A stretch of DNA of 64,000 bases. It comes from Winslowiella toletana. Lineage in GTDB: Bacteria; Pseudomonadota; Gammaproteobacteria; Enterobacterales; Enterobacteriaceae. The DNA lies in NCBI RefSeq assembly GCF_017875465.1, contig NZ_JAGGMQ010000001.1, positions 4,774,001 to 4,838,000 on the forward strand. The letters are read 5' to 3'. The position numbers and the translations under genes were made by a program. The notes beneath the pieces are model-generated. The model ran no database searches. It was not told where the DNA came from and saw only the letters and a list, made by a program, of their open reading frames with translations. The first letter of the stretch is position 1; every line of letters starts with the position of its first letter. Below are positions 56,216-64,000 of the stretch, piece by piece.

Positions 56216-57682
56216 ATGGCAGAACTCAATCGCCGTGGTTTATATATCAATGGCCGCGAACAGCAGGGCCAGGGTGAGGTTTTCACCAGCATTAATCCGG
56301 CCAATGGCGAAGTGATTGCGGAAATTACCGCCGCCAGCCAGCAGGATATCGACAGCGCCGTGGCTTCTGCACTCGCCGGTCAGCGCATCTGGCGCAGTTA
56401 CACGCCGGTTGAGCGTAGCCGCGTGCTGTTAAAAGCAGTGGCGCTGTTGCGTGAACGCAATCAGCAACTGGCTGAGCTGGAAACTGCCGATACCGGTAAG
56501 CCGATCAGCGAAACCGAAGCGGTGGATATTGTTACCGGCGCTGATGTGCTGGAGTACTACGCCGGTCTGGCGGTGGCGGTGCAGGGTGAGTCGATCCCGC
56601 TGCGCGATACCGCGCTGGTGTACACCCGCCGCGAGCCGCTGGGCGTCTGCGCCGGAATTGGCGCCTGGAACTACCCGATTCAGATCGCGCTATGGAAAAG
56701 CGCCCCGGCGCTGGCGACCGGCAATGCGATGATCTTTAAGCCAAGTGAAGTGACGCCGTTAAGCGCACTGGAACTGGCGAAAATTTACAGCGAAGCCGGT
56801 CTGCCGGATGGCGTATTTAATGTGGTACAGGGTGCGGGCGCAGTGGGCAAAGCTCTTAGCCAGCATCCGGATATTGCCAAAGTCTCCTTCACTGGTCAGG
56901 TGGAAACCGGTAAACGCGTGGTGGCCGATGCCGCGTTGTCGAATCTGAAAGAAGTGACGATGGAACTGGGTGGCAAGTCGCCACTGATCGTCTTTGAGGA
57001 TGCCGATCTTGAGCGCGCGGTAGATGCCGCGATGATGGCTAATTTCTACAGCAGCGGCCAGGTATGTACGAACGGCACGCGGGTATTTGTCCACCGCTCG
57101 CTGAAAGCCAGTTTCGAACAGCGTCTGTTACAGAAGCTGGCCAATATCAAAACCGGCGATCCGCGCGATCCAACGGTGAACTTCGGGCCGCTGGTCAGTG
57201 AGCAACACTGCCAGAAAGTGGTCTCTTACCTTGAACTGGGTCAGCAGGAGGGGGCGCGTCTGCTGGCGGGTGGTCACCGCATCACTGAAGGGCCGCTGGC
57301 GCAAGGCTGCTACGTCGAGCCGACGGTATTTACCGACTGTCAGGATGAGATGCGCATTGTGCGTGAAGAGATCTTCGGACCGGTGATGAGCATCCTGGTG
57401 TTTGATGATGAGCAGGAAGTGATTACCCGCGCCAATAACACTGAACTGGGTCTGGCCGCGGGCTTGTTTACCCGTTCGCTGGACCGCGCGCACCGCGTAA
57501 TCCATCAGCTGGAAGCCGGTATCTGCTGGATCAACAGCTGGGGTGAGTCACCCGCGCCGATGCCGGTTGGCGGCTATAAGCAGTCAGGTCTGGGTCGTGA
57601 AAACGGTGTTGAGACGCTGAAGCACTACACGCGCACTAAATCGATTCTGATTGAGATGGGCGAGTATCCCACTGCGTTTTAA
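56216..57682 (+). CDS. betB: Betaine aldehyde dehydrogenase
   Basis: NAD+-dependent oxidation of betaine aldehyde to glycine betaine; 488 residues of the ALDH family. Catalytic Glu in MELGGKSPL (about 252) and Cys in [13 protein letters not shown] (about 286) are present, with cofactor motif [11 protein letters not shown]. Central gene of betIBA, followed 66 bases later by betA. Confidence 0.96.
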   Translation: MAELNRRGLYINGREQQGQGEVFTSINPANGEVIAEITAASQQDIDSAVASALAGQRIWRSYTPVERSRVLLKAVALLRERNQQLAELETADTGKPISETEAVDIVTGADVLEYYAGLAVAVQGESIPLRDTALVYTRREPLGVCAGIGAWNYPIQIALWKSAPALATGNAMIFKPSEVTPLSALELAKIYSEAGLPDGVFNVVQGAGAVGKALSQHPDIAKVSFTGQVETGKRVVADAALSNLKEVTMELGGKSPLIVFEDADLERAVDAAMMANFYSSGQVCTNGTRVFVHRSLKASFEQRLLQKLANIKTGDPRDPTVNFGPLVSEQHCQKVVSYLELGQQEGARLLAGGHRITEGPLAQGCYVEPTVFTDCQDEMRIVREEIFGPVMSILVFDDEQEVITRANNTELGLAAGLFTRSLDRAHRVIHQLEAGICWINSWGESPAPMPVGGYKQSGLGRENGVETLKHYTRTKSILIEMGEYPTAF

Positions 57683-57748
57683 GTGATGAAGTAAGGTTTA
57701 CTGGCCGGCAGCGTCTGCTGTCGGCACTGGTTTTTAGCTGGAGGTTTA

Positions 57749-59395
57749 ATGCAGAAATTTGACTATATCATTATTGGCGCCGGTTCCGCTGGCAATGTGC
57801 TGGCGACCCGCTTAACTGAGGATGCTGACGTATCGGTACTTTTACTGGAAGCAGGTGGTCGCGATCATCGCCTTGATTTCCGTACCCAGATGCCAGCCGC
57901 TTTAGCTTATCCGCTACAGGGTAAACGTTATAACTGGGCGTTTGAAACCGATCCCGAGCCGCATATGGATAATCGCCGTATGGAGTGTGGCCGTGGCAAA
58001 GGGCTGGGCGGCTCTTCGCTGATTAACGGCATGTGTTATATTCGCGGCAATGCGATGGATTATGATAACTGGGCAGCGAAAACCGGTTTCGCTAACTGGT
58101 CATATCTTAACTGCCTGCCTTACTTCCGTCGGGCGGAAAAGCGTGATATCGGCGAGAACGACTATCATGGCGCTGAAGGCTATCTGAGCGTCACCACGCC
58201 TGCCAGCGATAACAATCCGCTGTACCGCGCGTTTATCGACGCCGCGACCGAGGCGGGTCACCATGAAACCGACGATCTGAACGGTTATCGTCAGGACGGC
58301 TTTGGTCCGATGGATCGTACCGTGACCGCTGATGGTCGTCGTTCCAGCACCGCGCGCGGTTATCTGGATGTGGCGCGTCAGCGCAGCAATCTGACAATTA
58401 TCACCCATGCGCAGACCGACCGTATTCTGTTTGACGGTAAAACCGCCACTGGCGTGAAGTGGCTGGTGAAAGGCCAGCCGCAGCAGGCTGAAGCCACGCG
58501 TGAAGTGCTGCTGTGCGCCGGTGCGATTGCATCACCGCAAATCCTGCAACGCTCTGGCGTCGGCCCGGAAGAGTGGCTGCGCGAGCAGGATATTGATGTG
58601 GTGCATGCGCTGCCTGGCGTGGGGCGCAATCTGCAGGACCACCTCGAAGTCTATATGCAGTTCCGCTGCAAACAGCCGATCAGCCTCTATCCTTCGCTGA
58701 AGTGGTGGAATCAACCGGCGATCGGCGCTGAATGGTTGTTTAAAGGCACAGGTGTTGGCGCCAGTAACCAGTTTGAAGCCGGTGGCTTTATTCGCAGTGA
58801 TGACCAGCCAGACTGGCCGGATCTGCAATACCACTTCCTGCCGGTGGCGATTAACTACAACGGCAGCAGCCCGGTCAAAGAGCATGGTTTCCAGGCGCAC
58901 GTCGGGCCAATGCGTTCAATGAGTCGTGGCCGCATTAAGCTGAAGTCGACCGATCCTTATGCTGCGCCCTCGATCTTCTTTAACTATATGTCCGAGGAGC
59001 GTGACTGGCAGGAGTTTCGTAATGCGGTGCGTCTGACGCGCGAAATTATGCGTCAGCCAGCGCTGGCTCCATATTGCGGCGCAGAAATCCAGCCCGGTGT
59101 CGCGGTACAGAGCGACGAACAGATTGATGCGTTTATTCGTGAACACGCTGAGACCGCCTATCATCCATGTGGCAGCTGCGCGATGGGCAGTGACGAAATG
59201 GCGGTAGTGGATGAAGCCGGGCGCGTACACGGTATGCAGCAGCTGCGGGTGGTCGATGCCTCGATTATGCCGCAGATTGTTACCGGCAACCTGAATGCGC
59301 CGACGGTGATGATTGCCGAGAAGATCGCGGACGCCATTCGCGGCAAAGCCGCATTAGCCCGCTCGACCGCCGACTATTACCAGATAGCCGGATAA
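57749..59395 (+). CDS. betA: Choline dehydrogenase (oxygen-dependent, membrane-associated)
   Basis: FAD enzyme of the GMC family, 548 residues, oxidising choline to betaine aldehyde. N-terminal FAD motif [18 protein letters not shown] signature [15 protein letters not shown] (about 85-99), and active-site His in [12 protein letters not shown] near 472. GGAGG precedes the ATG. Completes the bet locus in the order betT / betIBA known from E. coli. Confidence 0.96.
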   Translation: MQKFDYIIIGAGSAGNVLATRLTEDADVSVLLLEAGGRDHRLDFRTQMPAALAYPLQGKRYNWAFETDPEPHMDNRRMECGRGKGLGGSSLINGMCYIRGNAMDYDNWAAKTGFANWSYLNCLPYFRRAEKRDIGENDYHGAEGYLSVTTPASDNNPLYRAFIDAATEAGHHETDDLNGYRQDGFGPMDRTVTADGRRSSTARGYLDVARQRSNLTIITHAQTDRILFDGKTATGVKWLVKGQPQQAEATREVLLCAGAIASPQILQRSGVGPEEWLREQDIDVVHALPGVGRNLQDHLEVYMQFRCKQPISLYPSLKWWNQPAIGAEWLFKGTGVGASNQFEAGGFIRSDDQPDWPDLQYHFLPVAINYNGSSPVKEHGFQAHVGPMRSMSRGRIKLKSTDPYAAPSIFFNYMSEERDWQEFRNAVRLTREIMRQPALAPYCGAEIQPGVAVQSDEQIDAFIREHAETAYHPCGSCAMGSDEMAVVDEAGRVHGMQQLRVVDASIMPQIVTGNLNAPTVMIAEKIADAIRGKAALARSTADYYQIAG

Positions 59396-59441
59396 TCGCT
59401 ACACGGACGGTAACTCTGGCCTGCATCCCGGGCCAGAGTAA

Positions 59442-61451
59442 TCAGTTGAATAATTTATTCAGATGACAGGCCAGGCTGACAATAAGAAAATCGTCTGGAT
59501 GATTGAGGTTTAAACCGATCATATTTTCAATTTTTCTGATGCGCTGATAGAGCGTATTAACATGGATATTCAGCGCCGCGGCGCTATTAATTGTCGAGCA
59601 GCGATGATAAATATAACTGCTTAAAGTTATTAACAGGATTGCGTTTTTTTCTCCCTCCGCCATTAACGGCGCCAGAATATCCGCCACAAAACGTTTAAGC
59701 TCCTCCGGTTTATGATGAATAAACAGTCTTTCGATACCGGTTTCATGGAAAAATAATACTCCCTCTTTCTTACGTGTCTTCAGTACTTCCAGCGCGGTGC
59801 TGGCCTGCTGCCAGGCAAGTCTGAACTCATGGCGTTTAACTATTTCACTGATCCCCGCTTTACTGATTGCCGTTAGCGATAATTCCCTGGATATTCTGTC
59901 GGTAAATTCTTTTAATTTAACGCTGTGCAGATCGGAAATATAGACTGTGATGCTGGCACTGTCGGCATAGCTGAATACGTTGCGGCGTGAAAACAGCGTA
60001 TTTAATTTATTGAGAGTGGCTAATGAAGTGACATCCTGGTTGACGGAGTCTTCCGCTTCCAGCCTGATGCAGATAATCCAGTTTTGCAGTACAAAGCCGT
60101 ATCGGGAAAAAGTCTGCTCGGTTTCACTGGTTATGCCACGGGAAAAAAGCTGTTCGATTAGCGCAGATTTTCTTTTATGTTCCAGCATCAGACTGCTGGC
60201 TTTGCGCATAATCTCCATCACGATAAAGTCACCCAGACGCGACAGAATCAGGCGAGTCGCGTCGCTAATCGTGTCGCTATGCAGAATAAAAAAGCCAACC
60301 GCAAGCGCATCATGTTTCAGCGGCTGGATAAAATAATCGCCGTCGGTGAAACCGCTCTCCGCTGCAAAACGGCTGGTCAGATCGTCCCAGCGATAAGGAA
60401 AATTCACGGTGGCGGCATGACGATTGCCGAGGATATCAATATAACCTGCTTTCAGGTTTACCCGCTCACAGATAGCAACAATAAATGCAGTTAAGTTATT
60501 GACTCTGGTGGATAAACTGACCATTTCATTATGGAATTCCACGCTTCCTTTCAGCACCGCGTTTTGCCGCTCCAGCTGCTGGCGCAGCGCATCAACCTCA
60601 TTCAGGCTGGATATTTTTTCGTCATGAATTTTGGCGTTGCGCCATGCCAGCGCCACCTGTGACGCAAAGGTCTCCAGCAGGGAAACCGCCAGTGAGTTAA
60701 AAATAGAGTGGCGGCTAAATGACAGCAGCGTCAGGGTGCCATAACAGATCTGTTTATCCTGCACCGGCACACAAACCAGTGAACTGGCAATTGGGTTATT
60801 TTCCATTACCGAAGCGCGCAGCGCGGACTGATGCGTCACTGAACCAATAATCGCTTCACGGGAATTGAGCGTGACCGATTGCCGGCTGGCAAATACCTGG
60901 CCGGATAGTGACTCCTGAGGGGATACCGCATAATCATAATAATTATCTTTAAAGCCGGAAAGGGCGATGGGGATCAGCAGATTTTTTTCCTCATCGTAAA
61001 TACGAAAGATCACTGCATCGCTGAATGGAATGGTTTTTAATGCGCCATCGACTACATGTTGTGTAATACGCTTATGGGATAAACCGGAAGCCAGATGCCA
61101 GGTATTATCGCTGATGCTGCGAAACATCTTTTTTTGCTGCTGTAATATTTCGGAGAACAGATAAATTTTAATCTCATTTAATAAACCATTTAGCTGATTA
61201 TCTGCACAGCCATGTTTATCACACGTGATGGTAATTATGATTGAGTCGATATACAGACAGATGGCTTCAATAACCAGATTTCCGCCATTAAAAGAGTGGG
61301 TGAGAATAAAGTTTTCATTTAACTCATCCATCTGCTGCTGATTACCCTGAATCAGATCGTCAAAGCGGTTATCCGAAGTGGCGACAGAGAAAATCGCTGA
61401 CGGAAAATATTTACCGATCACTTTTCCCAGCGCAATAGTATAATCCTGCAT
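59442..61451 (-). CDS. PucR/CdaR-type transcriptional regulator with GAF domain
   Basis: 669 residues: a long N-terminal region with a GAF-like domain (about 140-270, SSLVCVPVQDKQICYGTLTLLSF), a coiled segment (SLNEVDALRQQLERQNAVLKG), and a C-terminal PucR-type helix-turn-helix (INSAAALNIHVNTLYQRIRKIENMIG, about 620-650). Members usually activate catabolic genes in response to the substrate. It is divergent from the MFS/amidohydrolase operon, 133 bases to the transporter start, so those are the likely targets. Ligand not known. Confidence 0.82.
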   Translation of the reverse strand: MQDYTIALGKVIGKYFPSAIFSVATSDNRFDDLIQGNQQQMDELNENFILTHSFNGGNLVIEAICLYIDSIIITITCDKHGCADNQLNGLLNEIKIYLFSEILQQQKKMFRSISDNTWHLASGLSHKRITQHVVDGALKTIPFSDAVIFRIYDEEKNLLIPIALSGFKDNYYDYAVSPQESLSGQVFASRQSVTLNSREAIIGSVTHQSALRASVMENNPIASSLVCVPVQDKQICYGTLTLLSFSRHSIFNSLAVSLLETFASQVALAWRNAKIHDEKISSLNEVDALRQQLERQNAVLKGSVEFHNEMVSLSTRVNNLTAFIVAICERVNLKAGYIDILGNRHAATVNFPYRWDDLTSRFAAESGFTDGDYFIQPLKHDALAVGFFILHSDTISDATRLILSRLGDFIVMEIMRKASSLMLEHKRKSALIEQLFSRGITSETEQTFSRYGFVLQNWIICIRLEAEDSVNQDVTSLATLNKLNTLFSRRNVFSYADSASITVYISDLHSVKLKEFTDRISRELSLTAISKAGISEIVKRHEFRLAWQQASTALEVLKTRKKEGVLFFHETGIERLFIHHKPEELKRFVADILAPLMAEGEKNAILLITLSSYIYHRCSTINSAAALNIHVNTLYQRIRKIENMIGLNLNHPDDFLIVSLACHLNKLFN

Positions 61452-61584
61452 TTTATCGTCCCGTATAAAGCCACATATAATTTATTTAATCAGTGTGTGA
61501 ATCTACATAGATATGTATCACTTTTTTTGCAAATGTAGCAAGGCAGTTATTGATTTAATGGCGACCCTCCCTGAGGAAGTATCT

Positions 61585-62844
61585 ATGAGTGACGTGAAGA
61601 CGAGTAACAGAAACAAACTGATTATCTTCATTTTGTTTTTATGTTGGGTAGTGGGATTTATCGATAAAACAGCAATAAATATTGCCATCATTCCCATCAG
61701 TAACGATTTTGGCCTGGCCAGTGACCAGACCGGCATGATTATCAGCGGTTTTTTCCTCGCCTATTCCTTAACCCAGTTGATTGGCGGCTATCTGGTCGAC
61801 CGGCTCGGCAGTAAAACTATCCTTACCGGCGCGGTAGGACTGTGGTCTGTGGCGACCGCCTGCACCGGTATGGCGGGCGGAGTGGTCAGTCTGGTGGTTT
61901 CCCGCTTCTTTGTCGGTATGGGCGAAGCGGTGTTTCCTTCCGGCAGTTCGGTGGTGATTGCACAGAAATTCGAACGGTCAAAAATGGCGCGGGCGAAGGC
62001 CTTTCTGCAATCCGGCGCTTCGGTGGGCTTTGCGGTTGGCTCGATTGTGGTGTCGGCGCTGATCGCGTTCTATAACTGGCGCATTATGTTTTTTGTGCTC
62101 GGCCTTGCGGGTGTGGCGCTGGCGCTGCTGTTATGGCTGGTGTTGCGTGAGCAGCCGGTCAGCCAGTCACAGCAGGTGGAGATCAGCGCGGCTGAACAGG
62201 CGCGCAAAGGGTCAGAGAAGAAACGCCTGATGGAGATTATCACCCGACCGCTGACCTGGCAGGTTGCCGCCTGCTACTTCTTTACCAATATTGTGTTCTG
62301 GGGACTGCAATCCTGGCTGCCTTCATACTGGGTTAAAGTGAAAGGCATGAGCATGGTGTCGATGGGCGCCTGGTCGGTACTGCCGCCGACGCTGGGCTTT
62401 ATCTCCTTCCTGACCTGTGGCTGGCTGCTGGACCGGTTCTTTAATGGCCGCGAAAAGTACCTGATTGCTATCGGCGCAGCGGTATCGGCACTGTTTATCT
62501 GGCTGATGTTTAATGCCTCCTCTATCCCGCTGGCCTTCACCTGGCTGTCGCTGTCGAACATTTTCCTCAATGCCATCAGCATCAGCGTGTTTGTCACCAT
62601 TATCAAACAGTTCCCGAAAGACTCAGTCGGCACTGCCACCGGCCTGATTAACTCGGTGGCGCAGATCGGTTCATTTCTGTCGCCGCTGGTGATCGGCTAC
62701 ATCCTGAAATTAACCGACCAGAACTATTCGTCAGCTTTTTTGATGATTATCGCCTGCGCCATCATCACCTGCCTGATTTCCCTGTCCATTAAACATCAGA
62801 ACGCCCCGGTCGACGCAGAGCTGACTGCCGGCCCTGCACGCTAA
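61585..62844 (+). CDS. MFS transporter, anion:cation symporter (ACS) type
   Basis: 419 residues, 12 membrane segments; IDKTAINIAIIPISNDFGL and GYLVDRLGSKTIL motif between segments 2 and 3, and a central cytoplasmic loop (about 195-225). The ATG at 61585 (MSDVKTSNRNKL) has GAGGAAG six bases upstream; the frame opens 24 codons earlier with no conserved residues. ACS members import organic anions such as hexuronates, phthalate or amino-acid conjugates. The M20 gene starts 12 bases on, so it presumably brings in the amide that enzyme hydrolyses. Confidence 0.87.
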   Translation: MSDVKTSNRNKLIIFILFLCWVVGFIDKTAINIAIIPISNDFGLASDQTGMIISGFFLAYSLTQLIGGYLVDRLGSKTILTGAVGLWSVATACTGMAGGVVSLVVSRFFVGMGEAVFPSGSSVVIAQKFERSKMARAKAFLQSGASVGFAVGSIVVSALIAFYNWRIMFFVLGLAGVALALLLWLVLREQPVSQSQQVEISAAEQARKGSEKKRLMEIITRPLTWQVAACYFFTNIVFWGLQSWLPSYWVKVKGMSMVSMGAWSVLPPTLGFISFLTCGWLLDRFFNGREKYLIAIGAAVSALFIWLMFNASSIPLAFTWLSLSNIFLNAISISVFVTIIKQFPKDSVGTATGLINSVAQIGSFLSPLVIGYILKLTDQNYSSAFLMIIACAIITCLISLSIKHQNAPVDAELTAGPAR

Positions 62845-62856
62845 AGAGAGAAACAG

Positions 62857-64000
62857 ATGAACTACTTAGACATTATTAAGCACACCCTGGAAAAAGAGCG
62901 CGCGCGCATTGTGGCGGTAAGCGATCAAATCTGGGAATTTGCCGAAGTGCGCTACGAAGAAGAGCAATCCGCAGCGCTGATGGCGCAGACGCTGGAAGAC
63001 GCCGGTTTTGCCGTGACGCGTAATGCCGGTGATATCAGTACCGCGTTTGTCGCCAGCTTTGGTGAAGGGCAGCCGGTGATTGCCATTCTCGGTGAGTATG
63101 ATGCGCTGCCGTCACTGAGTCAGGAAGCGAATCGCGACTGCTATGCGCCGGTGGTGAAAGCAGGGCATGGACATGGTTGCGGGCATAATCTGCTGGGTTC
63201 CGGCGCGCTGGCGGCGGCGCTGGCGGCCAAAGCCTGCATCGAAACCCTCGGACTGGGCGGCACGATTAAATACTACGGTTGTCCGGCCGAAGAAGGCGGC
63301 GGGGGTAAAGCCTATATGGCGCGCGCCGGTCTGTTTGACGGTATTGATGCCGCTTTTACCTGGCATCCATGGGATGAAAATCTGGCCTATAACGCGCGCA
63401 TGCTGGCCACCAACCAGGTGAAGTATTCGTTTAAAGGCAAAAGCACCCATGCCGCTTTTAGCCCGCATCTCGGACGCAGTGCGCTGGATGGGGTTGAGCT
63501 GATGAATGTCGGCGCTAATTTCCTGCGTGAACATATTATTCCCGAAGCGCGCCTGCACTATGCGATTACTAACGCCGGTGGCAGAGCGCCAAATGTGGTG
63601 CAGTCCGACGCGGAGGTGCTGTATAAAATCCGTTCGCCAAAAATGCAGCAGGTACGCGAAATCACTGAACGCGTCCATGATATTGCCCAGGGAGCGGCGC
63701 TGATGAGCGGCACCGCAGTCAGTATCGAGTTTGATGCCGCCTCGGCTGATCTGATCCCGAACGTGACCCTTGCCAGCATGCTGGACGAAGAGCTGGCGAA
63801 AGTCGGCGCGCTGACCTTTACTGCAGAAGAGAAAGCTTTTGCCCGCGCCATTCAGCAGACGTTCTCGGATGAAGAGAAAAGACTGCTGGCGAAACGCGGC
63901 GATGTGCTGGCGGAACAACTGACGCCGCTGCGCAAAGAGCCTGACTTTCTGAATGGTTCCACCGATGTGGGTGATGTCAGCTGGCTGGTGCCGGTTGGTC
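62857..64000 (+). CDS. M20-family amidohydrolase, AbgB-like (partial, runs off the window)
   Basis: 381 codons are present with no stop, beginning MNYLDIIKHTLEKERAR at an ATG preceded by AGAGAGAAA. Metal-binding motifs of M20D peptidases are visible: GEYDALP near 82, HGHGCGHN near 105, EEGGGG near 147 and FKGKSTHAAFSP near 192. Closest in look to AbgB and related aminobenzoyl-glutamate or aminoacyl amide hydrolases. AbgB works with AbgA in E. coli; an AbgA partner may lie beyond the window. Substrate not known. Confidence 0.85.
   Translation, partial: MNYLDIIKHTLEKERARIVAVSDQIWEFAEVRYEEEQSAALMAQTLEDAGFAVTRNAGDISTAFVASFGEGQPVIAILGEYDALPSLSQEANRDCYAPVVKAGHGHGCGHNLLGSGALAAALAAKACIETLGLGGTIKYYGCPAEEGGGGKAYMARAGLFDGIDAAFTWHPWDENLAYNARMLATNQVKYSFKGKSTHAAFSPHLGRSALDGVELMNVGANFLREHIIPEARLHYAITNAGGRAPNVVQSDAEVLYKIRSPKMQQVREITERVHDIAQGAALMSGTAVSIEFDAASADLIPNVTLASMLDEELAKVGALTFTAEEKAFARAIQQTFSDEEKRLLAKRGDVLAEQLTPLRKEPDFLNGSTDVGDVSWLVPVG

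Overview
The window reads as a chromosome segment of a gamma-proteobacterium of the order Enterobacterales, most likely family Erwiniaceae (Pantoea/Erwinia-like). Gene content and order largely follow the E. coli 36-38 min region (ydiJ-menI-suf-ldtE-lpp-pykF, tRNA-Val pair, mdtK-ribE-cfa-ydhC-ydhB-purR-ynhF-mepH-grxD-rnt-gloA-nemA-nemR, ydhL-ydhF-sodC-slyA-slyB-anmK-mliC-pdxH-tyrS-pdxY, gstA-dtpA). Several genes that sit here in E. coli (sodB and lhr among them) are absent, and plant-associate style accessory genes replace or interrupt the synteny. The genus is an inference from this pattern, not a sequence match.

Layout. 1-7.1 kb: end of ydiJ, menI, an unrecognised Fur-box gene, then the intact sufABCDSE iron-sulfur assembly operon. 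7.1-10.6 kb: ldtE, lpp and pykF, with a recognisable lpp promoter and a Cra-like operator before pykF. 10.7-13.6 kb: two esterases and a LysR regulator, an accessory insertion before the two tRNA-Val(GAC) genes. 13.9-26.3 kb: core metabolism and stress genes (MATE efflux, riboflavin synthase, cyclopropane fatty acid synthase, PurR, endopeptidase MepH, monothiol glutaredoxin, RNase T, glyoxalase I, and the NemR electrophile-response operon with its operator). 26.3-29.7 kb: an orphan lipid A phosphoethanolamine transferase with PmrA-like repeats, and an oxidoreductase/LysR divergon. 29.7-37.6 kb: ydhL to pdxY, core genes.

37.6-46.5 kb is the accessory-rich part. It holds a CesT-like chaperone with a candidate type III effector carrying a Cys-His-Asp triad, preceded by a hrp-box-like promoter; a HigBA toxin-antitoxin pair; a second methionine aminopeptidase coupled to a ParD-like protein; a lipoprotein serine hydrolase; a two-domain acyltransferase resembling OlsF ornithine lipid synthase; and an AT-rich microcin locus (double-glycine precursor, candidate immunity protein, CvaA-type adaptor) in which the CvaB-type ABC exporter is missing and apparently reduced to a 22-codon scar.

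46.5-64 kb: LysR and Sua5/YciO-type genes, gstA, dtpA, a membrane diguanylate cyclase, the complete betT/betIBA choline-to-glycine-betaine osmoprotection locus with a perfect BetI operator, and finally a PucR-type regulator divergent from an MFS transporter and an M20 amidohydrolase that runs off the window. Paired palindromic GC-rich intergenic repeats (GGGCGGCG...CGCCGCCC) recur at several gene ends.
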